Shown here: positions 19,294 through 28,773 of the stretch, one piece after another
Position numbering within the stretch: position 1 is the stretch's first letter
Layout: the number at the start of each line of letters is the position of its first letter
Assembly (NCBI RefSeq): GCF_016744155.1
Contig: NZ_JADGEW010000019.1
Span: 1 to 64,000 of the forward strand
Length of the DNA: 64,000 nucleotides
Direction: 5' to 3'
DNA from: Amphritea sp.
Lineage (GTDB): Bacteria > Pseudomonadota > Gammaproteobacteria > Pseudomonadales > Balneatricaceae
Made by a program: the position numbers and the translations under genes
Notes under the pieces: generated by a model
The model's database searches: none
Seen by the model: only the letters and a program-made list of their open reading frames with translations
What the model was told of the DNA's origin: nothing

Positions 19294-19769
19294 ACGGAAT
19301 ATCCTTTTTCGTTCATGAAATACCACTTAGTGTGGTTATGTACATTATCAGCATTCAATAAATCAATTTCAGACAACCACTGATAATCACTGTGCTGCTC
19401 AACAGGTAGAGTCGGCACAAGTTCATTTAATTCTATTAAAAAAGCATTAACAACATAGTGTGTAGAAATACTATCACTAAGCGCACTATCATCATAAAAA
19501 TGCTCATACAAACCGAGATAACGGGCATTATCGATTGATACTTCAAATCCAAGCTCAACTTTCGTCAAGCGTGAAAAAGCATTTGTCAGAGTTTCGTTCT
19601 TCAAAACCCGGCCACCCGGTACAAACCAAAAACCTTTGGCAGGTTTATTCAACCTCTTACCCAGCAAAACCCGACCTTCGGACGACTTCACAACCAAGTC
19701 AATCGAAATCAACGGCGAGAAATCAACAACCATTCTAAAGTCATCGGCCGCTAATAATTTATTATCCAT
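19290..19769 (-). CDS. gmm: GDP-mannose mannosyl hydrolase (Nudix)
   Basis: Gmm/NudD hydrolyses GDP-mannose to GDP and mannose and is typically found with gmd and fcl in colanic-acid-like clusters. The protein has LVSLD-like [31 protein letters not shown] and the variant Nudix box [20 protein letters not shown]. The start is taken at [11 protein letters not shown] (159 aa); a start eight codons upstream (MNFQRW) has an equally good ribosome site, so the N-terminus is uncertain. It is coupled to manC; the expected upstream gmd is only a fragment. Confidence 0.9.
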   Translation of the reverse strand: MDNKLLAADDFRMVVDFSPLISIDLVVKSSEGRVLLGKRLNKPAKGFWFVPGGRVLKNETLTNAFSRLTKVELGFEVSIDNARYLGLYEHFYDDSALSDSISTHYVVNAFLIELNELVPTLPVEQHSDYQWLSEIDLLNADNVHNHTKWYFMNEKGYSV

Positions 19770-19982
19770 TGTCTGCCATCTTTGAAAGTTCATCCCACCA
19801 CCGAGAACACAGGGGAAAACTAGTTCGAACAAAAGTAATACTTTGTGGCCTCTGTGATAAAACCCTCTTACACAAAGCCCCTGCCTCTGTGGGCTTCTTC
19901 ACCCTCAACGGTTAGCAGACGTTAACCCCGAAAATCATCCTAATGCTGTATGAACCATACATAGATTATTGCCAAACCATCA

Positions 19983-20630
<648 letters not shown>

Positions 20631-20798
20631 AAACGCAGATCGACTGGCTTTTCTAATGAGAGCTACCGAGGTTTGATGAAGAACAACTGTAAGTCGGCAA
20701 TGCTGTTTGCTCTGGCGAAGAGTACTCGCGTAGATCATATGCTTCGAACGCAGGATCGATCCACCAGCCTGCCTGAAAAGGGTGTAAATAATCAATAA
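20631..20798 (+). pseudogene. 3' remnant of an IS5-family (InsH-like) transposase
   Basis: In frame with the stop at 20798 the plus strand reads STGFSNESYRGLMKNNCKSA then MLFALAKSTRVDHMLR. This aligns with the C-terminal end of IS5 InsH, which has [20 protein letters not shown] and MLFTLANLFRADQMIR. An in-frame TAG lies just upstream, and the catalytic DDE core and the N-terminus are missing. No terminal inverted repeats were recognised. Confidence 0.75.
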
Positions 20799-21218
20799 AG
20801 AACAGATGATATCGATTGGCACCGAATCGCTTTGATAAACGATACCGGTGAATATGCAGGACTTAATCACAGCATCTAGATTATGGATTGCCCACTATCC
20901 GTAGAATACACATTAGTCACCATCCGTGATTCATGAAGTACATTTACTACATCCGCAAACGCAAATATGTTATCTTTCAACAAATAACCTGTTATCTACG
21001 AACGCAATTAACTCTCTTTGTTTTACTCAAAGCAGACGCAATCTATATGGATAAATAGATCAATGTTCATGTAAAGTAACAAACTACCGCAATACAACAA
21101 ACACCCAGCGCCATCTGACTTAACAAAGCTTTAATAAACAATCGTTTTGACTGTTATTAGTAACATGTTGAATGTTGAACGATAAACACAGCCATGAGCG
21201 ATGAGAGGGCAAAGGTAA
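20799..21218. other. Upstream region of prsK
   Basis: 420 bp without a gene. It must hold the promoter of prsKR; TTGACT occurs near 21148 but no convincing -10 partner was found. Ribosome site AAAGGTAA precedes the prsK ATG. Confidence 0.4.
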
Positions 21219-23258
21219 ATGAGTTTAATAGCCGCTTATTTGAGCGCCAGTATCATTTCCGTCATATTAGCATTCGTCTTTATCATTCAATTTTATAGAC
21301 GAAAAAGCGGCTACGCTCTCACTCTGGCAGCACTTTTCAATTCCTTCTGGCTATTTAATCTGGTTCCCGACTTTTCAGGTTCTGGTTCGGCTATATCTTC
21401 ACAATTAGATCTGTTTTTTGAAAGTATGCATTACAGCATCTGGATATTAGCGATATCACGCTCATTACCTGACGGCATTCCTGAAAGCCTACACCGTAAA
21501 CAGAAATGGCTATTCTGGTTCTGCTGGATGATTACGCTATCGACATTTGTAACCGTCGTTCTTCAAATCCCCCTAAGTACTTCGCTAAGCAGCCTGGTTG
21601 CGCTTAGCCTGACAGTCATCACCCTTTCAAGTATCGAACAGCTATTCCGGATCTGCCGTTACGACCGTCAGATAAAAGTGCTTTGTATCAGCTTAGGAAT
21701 TTTGTTGTTCTATGATCTGTTCTATCACAGTTTCAGTTTTATCGCAGGCGGGCACGACACAACCACATCTCAAATAAGAGCATCTGTCTATCTAGCCGCT
21801 TGCTTCATGATGGCTGTAGGCGTCACTCTCCTAAACACAGATCAAAACAAAGCTGAAAAAAGCCATTTTCAGCTTTCTCACACCGCTGCATTTTATACTT
21901 CAACATTAGTCACCTCAGCACTGTTTATTACGCTTGTCTTTCTAGGTGGATATTATGTCAAAGTATTTAGTGATGAATGGAGCACCATTGCTTACATATT
22001 CATCTCTTTCAGCGTTGTATTTCTCATCGTTACTTTTTTTGCATCCCGCCAGATTCGCGCAAGAATAGTAGTACTAATCAACAAACACTTTTTTAGTCAC
22101 AAATATGATTACAGAAAAGAATGGAAAAGAATCAGTGACTTATTATCGCAAGGGCAGAATGAAGACGGCCCGTACTCGCTTGCGTACTCCATCTTGGCCG
22201 ATACATTCCAGAGCCCGGCGGGCATCATCTGGATAAAATCAGAAAACGACTATATTCCTGTGTTCAATAATACTCAGCAGACCTTTCCCGAACACTTAAA
22301 GGAAAGTTCATATTCCCATTTTTGTAACCGAATGCTAAATGATGAATGGGTATTTTTTCCTGAGGCAAACCCTAAGGAAATTATTGCTAACTTTAATGAT
22401 GAACTACCTGGATGGAGCAAAGAGATTAACGACCTCTGGCTACTCGTGCCGCTCATTACCAACAATGAATTGGTTGGTTTCGTCGCGCTAACCCGTAAAT
22501 CATCCAACACACAGCCCACCTGGGAAGATCTGGACCTGGTTAAAACCATTGGTAGCCAGCTCGCCAGTTATTTGAAACTACATCAGCAAGAAGAAAAGAT
22601 TGAAGACCAAAGGCAATTAAATCTCTATAACAAACTCAGTTCATTTGTTATGCATGACCTCAACAACCTTATTGCACAGCAAGACCTTGTCGTAAAGAAC
22701 GCAGAAAAACATATTAAGAATCCTGCATTCGTAGCCGATACTATTCGCACAGTCAGTAACTCCGTTCAAAGAATGAAGAGCCTGCTGTTTAAACTGCGAA
22801 GTAACAAACCTGAGGATGTAGAAAAAATCTCAGTGGCTGAAATAATAGAGTCCGCAATGGCACATAGTGAAGCCTTATCGCCACAACCTACATTTGAGCA
22901 CCAGGGGCCAGAAGTATTCATCAATGCAGATCGTGATCGCCTGATGATGTCTATATCCCATTTAATTAAAAATGCACAAGATGCCACACCTAATACTGGC
23001 AAAGTAAGCATAAAGTTAGCATCCGCAGAGAATGAAGCTTTCATCGAAATATCAGATACAGGTAAGGGAATGGACCAAGAGTTTATAAACAAAAAACTGT
23101 TCAAGCCGTTCGAGTCTACAAAATCAGCTGAAGGAATGGGAATCGGAGTCTATCTGACAAGAGATTACATCCAGCAGCTTGACGGACATATTTCAGTTAG
23201 TAGCATTGTTGGCGTGGGCACAACCTTCAGCCTCACCCTTAACGTAATGCAGAGGTAG
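21219..23258 (+). CDS. prsK: PEP-CTERM/exosortase-system sensor histidine kinase PrsK
   Basis: PrsK is the membrane histidine kinase associated with exosortase/EPS loci and pairs with PrsR. The 679-aa protein has a hydrophobic N-terminal half with roughly eight membrane helices (to about residue 285), a cytoplasmic GAF-like region (about 300-455), a phospho-acceptor box FVMHDLNNLIAQQD (His479) and an HATPase domain with SHLIKNAQDATP, DTGKGMDQEF and GMGIGVYLTRDYI. The stop is 3 bp before prsR, so they form an operon. The signal sensed is unknown. Confidence 0.92.
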   Translation: MSLIAAYLSASIISVILAFVFIIQFYRRKSGYALTLAALFNSFWLFNLVPDFSGSGSAISSQLDLFFESMHYSIWILAISRSLPDGIPESLHRKQKWLFWFCWMITLSTFVTVVLQIPLSTSLSSLVALSLTVITLSSIEQLFRICRYDRQIKVLCISLGILLFYDLFYHSFSFIAGGHDTTTSQIRASVYLAACFMMAVGVTLLNTDQNKAEKSHFQLSHTAAFYTSTLVTSALFITLVFLGGYYVKVFSDEWSTIAYIFISFSVVFLIVTFFASRQIRARIVVLINKHFFSHKYDYRKEWKRISDLLSQGQNEDGPYSLAYSILADTFQSPAGIIWIKSENDYIPVFNNTQQTFPEHLKESSYSHFCNRMLNDEWVFFPEANPKEIIANFNDELPGWSKEINDLWLLVPLITNNELVGFVALTRKSSNTQPTWEDLDLVKTIGSQLASYLKLHQQEEKIEDQRQLNLYNKLSSFVMHDLNNLIAQQDLVVKNAEKHIKNPAFVADTIRTVSNSVQRMKSLLFKLRSNKPEDVEKISVAEIIESAMAHSEALSPQPTFEHQGPEVFINADRDRLMMSISHLIKNAQDATPNTGKVSIKLASAENEAFIEISDTGKGMDQEFINKKLFKPFESTKSAEGMGIGVYLTRDYIQQLDGHISVSSIVGVGTTFSLTLNVMQR

Positions 23259-23261
23259 GTT

Positions 23262-24623
23262 ATGGAAGACAACTTAGATACCCCAGTAATTCTCATAGTA
23301 GAAGACGATCAGGGCTTACAAAGCCAACTCTGCTGGCACTTTGATCAGTATGAAATTATTGCTGTAGATAATCGCTCTGCAGCCGTGGCAGCAATAAAGC
23401 AATACAAACCTTCAATTGTTCTTCAAGATCTGGGACTTCCACCTGAGCCCGATGGGGTAACGGAAGGAATGCTTTGCATAGAGGAAATCTTAAATATTGA
23501 CCCGAACTGTAAGATCCTTGTCATGACAGGGCGCTCAGAGCAGGAAAACGCCCTTAAAGCTATTTCATTAGGCGCCCATGACTTTTTTCATAAGCCAGTA
23601 AACACAGACACTCTGGACTTAATAATTGAAAGAACCTTACGAGTTCATCAGCTTGAAGAGCACAACCGGAAAGTTGAAAGCCAATATAGTGACTGCCTGC
23701 TAGGCGTTATTACCACCGACCCTAAGATGCTAGAGATATGTGGGCTCATAGAAAAACTGGCACCGACAGAGATAACCTGCACACTGCTAGGCGAAAGCGG
23801 AGTAGGTAAAGAAGTACTAGCCAAAGCATTACATAATCACAGCCAAAGAAAAAACGATCGTTTTATGGCCATAAATTGCGCTTCTATTCCAGAAAATCTG
23901 ATAGAAAGTGAGCTATTTGGCTATGAGAAAGGCGCGTTTAGTGGTGCCGCAAAACGAACAGCAGGCAAAATTGAAACCGCCAATAAGGGCACGCTATTTC
24001 TTGATGAGATAGGCGATATGCCGCTTAATTTACAGGCGAAATTATTACGTTTTTTACAGGAAAGGGTAATAGAAAGGGTTGGCGGAACCACTGAAATTGA
24101 AATCGATACGCGGGTTATCTGCGCCACCAACAAAGACCTGAAAGCAATGTCAGCTGAAGGCTTATTCAGAGAAGACCTGTATTACCGAATCTGTGAGATG
24201 GAGATAAACATCCCCCCCCTGCGGGAGAGAATCGGTGACAAAGCCCTACTAGCAAAGTTTTTTCTTAAAAAATACTGTGAAGCCAATAACTTGCAAATCA
24301 AAGGTTTCACCAGCGATGCTCTGTTAGCCATAGAACAATACGAGTGGCCAGGCAACGTCAGAGAGATGGAAAACCGCCTAAAAACAGCCTCTATAATGTG
24401 CAATAACAAATATCTTGGGGCTGATGAGCTTAATTTACAAACCCCTGACGGAGAGAGCGAGCTAGCAATTTCCCTTAAGGACACCCGTAAACAGGCTGAG
24501 AGCTCCGCAATCACAAGAGCCCTGTCTATGACAGAGAACATTTCTGCCGCGGCTAAACTACTCGGGGTATCGCGCCCAACGTTGTACGATCTTATGAAAA
24601 AATACGAGATTACTCAGGATTAA
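23262..24623 (+). CDS. prsR: PEP-CTERM-box sigma-54 response regulator PrsR
   Basis: PrsR is a sigma-54 enhancer-binding response regulator. The 453-aa protein has a receiver domain with phospho-acceptor Asp56 in VLQDLGLPP, an AAA+ domain with Walker A GESGVGKE, the sigma-54 loop as GAFSGA (usual GAFTGA), Walker B LFLDEIGDMP and an arginine-finger region, and a Fis-type helix-turn-helix ISAAAKLLGVSRPTLYDLMK. The two sigma-54 promoters before VPLPA-CTERM genes in this window are its likely targets. Confidence 0.94.
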   Translation: MEDNLDTPVILIVEDDQGLQSQLCWHFDQYEIIAVDNRSAAVAAIKQYKPSIVLQDLGLPPEPDGVTEGMLCIEEILNIDPNCKILVMTGRSEQENALKAISLGAHDFFHKPVNTDTLDLIIERTLRVHQLEEHNRKVESQYSDCLLGVITTDPKMLEICGLIEKLAPTEITCTLLGESGVGKEVLAKALHNHSQRKNDRFMAINCASIPENLIESELFGYEKGAFSGAAKRTAGKIETANKGTLFLDEIGDMPLNLQAKLLRFLQERVIERVGGTTEIEIDTRVICATNKDLKAMSAEGLFREDLYYRICEMEINIPPLRERIGDKALLAKFFLKKYCEANNLQIKGFTSDALLAIEQYEWPGNVREMENRLKTASIMCNNKYLGADELNLQTPDGESELAISLKDTRKQAESSAITRALSMTENISAAAKLLGVSRPTLYDLMKKYEITQD

Positions 24624-24648
24624 CTTCTTGGTATGTTTTTTTAAAACA

Positions 24649-24678
24649 TAAAAAAACCGCCTATTGGCGGTTTTTTTT
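24649..24678. terminator. Bidirectional terminator between prsR and the VPLPA-CTERM gene
   Basis: A-run, ACCGCC-TATT-GGCGGT stem and eight T; it serves the convergent prsR (+) and the sorting-substrate gene (-). Confidence 0.9.
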
Positions 24679-24683
24679 AAATC

Positions 24684-25265
24684 CTATTGATTCCGACGCC
24701 TTCTAAACATCACCAACGAACCAAATAGAGCTGATCCAAACAACCAAAAAGCAGCCGGTACAGGTACAACCGCAACAGATGCAAAATTCGTAACATGGCT
24801 AATCTTTGAGATGCTAACCTTTGAAGTGTTAAATCCCATCAAAGCCAAATTAATAACCGCCCAACTAGATGACTCAGCATTATCAAAAAGGAAATGTGTT
24901 GGACTGCCAGCTAACGAACTACCATTACCAGTCTTAACCAAATAGAATTCAACACTGTCGTCAATTCCCATAGCAAAAACATCAGTGCTCTTTGAGCCGC
25001 CCTCGTAGACATCAAGCCAAGACATATCACCAGCACTCAGTTTTCCATCAAAAGCAATCTCATCAACAAAAAAGCTCTGAACCCATGCCAGCTCAGTTTT
25101 TTCTCCGCTATTTTTAAGCTTAGCTGATGCATAAATAGCATCAACAGAGCCAACAGATGTACCATCAAAAAGCGATAGGGAAGCTGCACTGGCAGACTGC
25201 ACAGCGCCGACACTAATAACCGCTATTATTACCAGCGCCTTTAATGTCCGTTCAATACTTTTCAC
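24684..25265 (-). CDS. VPLPA-CTERM sorted surface protein (substrate 1)
   Basis: A predicted exported protein of 193 aa with a signal peptide (VIIAVISVGAVQSASAA), a Ser/Asp-rich mature region without a known enzymatic motif, and a C-terminal sorting signal: VPVPAAFWLFGSALFG, further hydrophobics and the basic end RRRRNQ. This is the tripartite VPLPA-CTERM form recognised by XrtD-type exosortases. The frame opens at 25394, but GTG at 25265 gives the normal signal peptide. A sigma-54 promoter is 70 bp upstream of this start, inside the longer frame, which supports the shorter form. Confidence 0.88.
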   Translation of the reverse strand: MKSIERTLKALVIIAVISVGAVQSASAASLSLFDGTSVGSVDAIYASAKLKNSGEKTELAWVQSFFVDEIAFDGKLSAGDMSWLDVYEGGSKSTDVFAMGIDDSVEFYLVKTGNGSSLAGSPTHFLFDNAESSSWAVINLALMGFNTSKVSISKISHVTNFASVAVVPVPAAFWLFGSALFGSLVMFRRRRNQ

Positions 25266-25334
25266 GATGTAAAATCCCACTCGATATGCACTCTCTTCAC
25301 ACAACCCTTGTAAAACAGCCTTATACGAAGGCAA

Positions 25335-25351
25335 GCAAAATACACACCAAT
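25335..25351 (-). promoter_or_regulatory. Sigma-54 (-24/-12) promoter of VPLPA-CTERM gene 1
   Basis: On the minus strand TTGGTGTGTATTTTGC: GG and GC separated by exactly 10 bp, with TTGC at -12. It lies about 70 bp upstream of the GTG start. A 16-bp palindrome TATCAA-AATA-TTGATA at 25396-25411 lies about 45 bp further upstream, where an activator could bind. Confidence 0.65.
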
Positions 25352-25444
25352 AATCACAAGCCATTGTTATAAATGGAATATTCTTCAACGCCACATATCA
25401 ATATTTTGATACTGTAAGAAAAACCGACAGCCGGCAACTAAATA

Positions 25445-26314
25445 TCACTCATCATACTGCGATTGAGAACGCTTACGCATCACTTTAGGCTCACACCCCA
25501 GTGCTAACAAACCACCCTCAGCTCGATTTTTCAGTACAGAACGCACATACACCTCATCAATATTCAGCTGCTGATCTGCAAAACCATATGACAAAACAGT
25601 ATCGCATACCACATTAAGAATTCGTGGCACCCCACCGCTCACAAAATGCATCATATGACATGCCTTAGCAGTCAATAGCGGCTCTTTCCTTCCAGCAAGA
25701 AGCATACGATGCTCAAGGTACTCGACCGTCTCTTCAAGACTAAGCACCGGTACGTGGTAATCAACCGCCACTCTTTGAACAAACTGCTTTAACTTAGGGT
25801 GCCTAAGTTTATCGCGAAGCTCTGGTTGCCCAACCAATACAATCTGTAAAATCTGGCGGGCACCAAAGTTTATATTAGATAAGGTTCTTAACTGCTCAAG
25901 CAGTTCGATCGACAGGTTCTGAGCTTCGTCAATAATAAGGATTGAATGTCGTCCCGCGTCATACTCCACATTAAGAAAATACCGAAGCTGATCATATTGA
26001 ACAATTTGATTTTCAGCTAAGTAATCCTGACCAAAAGAATGCAATACCCAGGGCAATAGTTCACCCATATTCTCATGGGTATTATTTAGTAAGCCAACGG
26101 TCTGATCTTCATCTAGCGAATCTAGCAACCGGGCGACTAACGTCGTTTTACCGGCACCAATCTCACCGGTAATCACACTAAAACCAGCCTGATTTAACAA
26201 GCCGTATTCCAGCATCGCAAAAGCCGCAGTGTGCGACTTCCCCATATACAAAAGGCTGGGGTCCGTTTGCAATGTAAATGGCTTTTCAGTGAAGCCATAA
26301 AATTCTTCGTACAA
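25445..26314 (-). CDS. Exosortase-locus ExeA-like AAA ATPase
   Basis: This 289-aa P-loop ATPase is of the ExeA/GspA type that accompanies XrtA-like EPS loci. It starts MYEEFYGFTEKPFTLQTDPS, a conserved opening, and has Walker A GEIGAGKTTL, Walker B ILIIDEAQNL and FGARQILQIVLVGQPEL. The start is TTG with GGGAG upstream. Proposed roles are energising or regulating polysaccharide assembly; none is shown by the sequence. It lies between prsT and sorting substrate 1 on the same strand. Confidence 0.9.
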   Translation of the reverse strand: MYEEFYGFTEKPFTLQTDPSLLYMGKSHTAAFAMLEYGLLNQAGFSVITGEIGAGKTTLVARLLDSLDEDQTVGLLNNTHENMGELLPWVLHSFGQDYLAENQIVQYDQLRYFLNVEYDAGRHSILIIDEAQNLSIELLEQLRTLSNINFGARQILQIVLVGQPELRDKLRHPKLKQFVQRVAVDYHVPVLSLEETVEYLEHRMLLAGRKEPLLTAKACHMMHFVSGGVPRILNVVCDTVLSYGFADQQLNIDEVYVRSVLKNRAEGGLLALGCEPKVMRKRSQSQYDE

Positions 26315-26354
26315 TTAAATACTCCCTTTCACAGCATTCTGGAAAGACAATTGA

Positions 26355-28721
26355 TTATAAGCCCTTAAGAGCTTCGCGAGCAGAAGCTACCCACACTACA
26401 TCATCGTCAGAAAGAGATATCGCTTTCTCTAACTCTGCACGCGCTTTCTCAATATCACCTACAGCTTTATAAGACATACCTAGGTGATAACGAAATTCTG
26501 CAAATTCAGGAATTGATTTTACTGCATTCTCATGGAAGTAAAGCGCATCATTGAACTCTCCACGCTTATAATTTATCCAACCAAGGGTATCTTGATAGTA
26601 TGGCACTTCGGAATCACGAAATCGCGCAGCAAGTTTTTTAGCACGGTCAAGATCCAAATACTCATCAGTGTCACTCAAGATAGCAGCAAGGTTATTAGCG
26701 GCCACATCTGTTTCAGGGTGCTGATTTAGTATGGAAGAATAGAGCTCAATTGCTTTTGGTAAATCACCACTGGCCTGGTAAATACTAGCTAGATTCAAAG
26801 AAAGCATGAGATTGTCAGGTAGATGCGCAAGCCCTGATTGCAGCACAGCTATGGCATCCTGTGCGCGATCAAGCCCCAACAAAAAGGCACTCAGTTTTAC
26901 ATAAGCATCGACATTACCAGGCTGTATCTCAATAGCAGACTCAAATGTAGATTTGGCTAAGTCTGTTTTTTTCTCAAAAGCATATAACTGAGCTAGTAAT
27001 GACTTACCCGTATAATTATCTGAATCGATACTTAGAACAGATAGTAAAAAACTTTCAGCAGCTTCTATTTTCCCGGTTGCGACATAAGAACGCACGAGAG
27101 TAACCATTGGAAGAGATTTATCTTCAGCCATATCATAGGCTTTTTCAAAAGACGCTACACCTTGCTGAAACTGCTTAGATCCGAGATACGCTGCCCCTCG
27201 AATCCGCTCCGCGGCCCCCTTCTCAATATTTTCGAGCTGCTGGGCTATTACATGAGCGCCCTCCCAGTCTTTAAGTGTCAATTTAATTTGAGCCATCATT
27301 TTCAATGCATCTACATCTGACGACGCTCCAGCTAGAAAACGGCCTAGAATATCTTCAGCTTGAGAGAAACGCTTTAACTTAACCAATAAACTGCTATAGG
27401 AAAGAACAACTGGGCGGTATGTCTCATCAGCCCGTAAAGCTTTTGCATACTGGTCTAATGCTAGTTCAGTACGGCCTTGCTGTTCGTGCGCTCTACCTAA
27501 TAACCCAAGAACGGCCGGGGAATTAGGGCTGGACTTAAGAACAGCTCTGAGTTTTGATATAGCCTGCTCAGCGTTATTCTCAACTAACAAGCGCTTTGAT
27601 TCTGTAACAACGGCCTCAGCATTATTCGGTTCTGCAGCCAGCACTTGCTGCAAATATTTACCCCCCTCTTCGAGATCCCCCTCAGAAAACGCTATGATCG
27701 CTAATCGGTTTTTAGCTTTTAAAACCATTTCACCACTATCATCTTTGGATGCAATCTCTTCCAAAAGAGCTTTAGCCTGTTCAATTTCACCTGTCTGTTG
27801 AAGCCTGTTTACAAGATTGAAGCCTAACTCATGATTTTCGGGTTGAGCTTGTAAGAACTCACTCAACGTATGAATTGCAGCCTCTTGATTGTTAAATTTG
27901 CTAATAAACTCTACCAATACAAGCTTTGCCTGATTATTTTTAGGCTCCTGACTAACCAATCTTCTCAGAGTTGCTTCCGCGCGATCAAATTCTTCGAAAG
28001 AGATAAACTGCTTAGCCAACGCAAAGTAATATTCGTCTTTCTCCGGCTCCAGCTCTATCAATTGATTAAACACCACAACAGCACCGTCAAGATCTTTCAT
28101 GCTATTGAAGGCTTTGATTTTCATGACATGAAGCAGCAGATCATCACTCTTACTTACCCCATCAAGAAAACTAATAGCTCCTTGTGGATCTTCCGACTCA
28201 AGTCTTTCTGAGGCAAGAACCATAATCGCTTCAACGTTTTCAGGCTCCTTAGATAAGACAAATTGAGCTTCAGCAACTGCCCCCTCTAGATCACCAATTT
28301 TAAACAACAACAGTGCTCTGAAAGCGCGAACATCAACAGAGTCTGGCGCTAATGCTAACGCTTTATCACTCCGTTTAATGGCACTATCTAGCTGCTGGCC
28401 CGCTAATTCTAGATTACCTATCGCAACAATAGCATCGATATGATTCGGGTCTAACTCCAGCACTTTTTGTAAGTATCGATAAACCTTAGGCCACTCTTTG
28501 TTTTTTTCGAATACTTTTGTAAGAAGAAACAACCCTTCAATATTATTTGGATTAACCTGCATCGCATTACTGAATTCGATATGCGCAGCTTCGTAATTAC
28601 CTTCTGCCAAGAAATCCTTAGCTCTATCAACATAAGCTTGAGCTTTCTCATCCGGTGAATCACAACCGGCCAAGGTAACAGCAACAGCCATAAACAGAAC
28701 ACGAAACTTTGACTTAAACAT
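26355..28721 (-). CDS. prsT: PEP-CTERM-system TPR-repeat lipoprotein PrsT
   Basis: PrsT is a long tetratricopeptide lipoprotein conserved in exosortase/EPS loci. The protein (788 aa from the ATG at 28721, GGAG upstream) has a lipobox LAGC (Cys20) followed by about twenty TPR-like helical pairs, e.g. EGNYEAAHIEFSNAMQVNPN and GDLPKAIELYSSILNQHPE. It is expected to be anchored in the membrane facing the periplasm, as a scaffold for polymer assembly or export. It is flanked by the exosortase and the ATPase. Confidence 0.93.
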   Translation of the reverse strand: MFKSKFRVLFMAVAVTLAGCDSPDEKAQAYVDRAKDFLAEGNYEAAHIEFSNAMQVNPNNIEGLFLLTKVFEKNKEWPKVYRYLQKVLELDPNHIDAIVAIGNLELAGQQLDSAIKRSDKALALAPDSVDVRAFRALLLFKIGDLEGAVAEAQFVLSKEPENVEAIMVLASERLESEDPQGAISFLDGVSKSDDLLLHVMKIKAFNSMKDLDGAVVVFNQLIELEPEKDEYYFALAKQFISFEEFDRAEATLRRLVSQEPKNNQAKLVLVEFISKFNNQEAAIHTLSEFLQAQPENHELGFNLVNRLQQTGEIEQAKALLEEIASKDDSGEMVLKAKNRLAIIAFSEGDLEEGGKYLQQVLAAEPNNAEAVVTESKRLLVENNAEQAISKLRAVLKSSPNSPAVLGLLGRAHEQQGRTELALDQYAKALRADETYRPVVLSYSSLLVKLKRFSQAEDILGRFLAGASSDVDALKMMAQIKLTLKDWEGAHVIAQQLENIEKGAAERIRGAAYLGSKQFQQGVASFEKAYDMAEDKSLPMVTLVRSYVATGKIEAAESFLLSVLSIDSDNYTGKSLLAQLYAFEKKTDLAKSTFESAIEIQPGNVDAYVKLSAFLLGLDRAQDAIAVLQSGLAHLPDNLMLSLNLASIYQASGDLPKAIELYSSILNQHPETDVAANNLAAILSDTDEYLDLDRAKKLAARFRDSEVPYYQDTLGWINYKRGEFNDALYFHENAVKSIPEFAEFRYHLGMSYKAVGDIEKARAELEKAISLSDDDVVWVASAREALKGL

Positions 28722-28773
28722 AATAACTCTCCATAAAAGCAACAAAATCGCCGTTACCTAGAAAACAAACTAA

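Noticed and set aside
25266-25394. Long form of VPLPA-CTERM protein 1
   Set aside because: The extra 43 residues precede the signal peptide and span the sigma-54 promoter; the GTG at 25265 is the better start.
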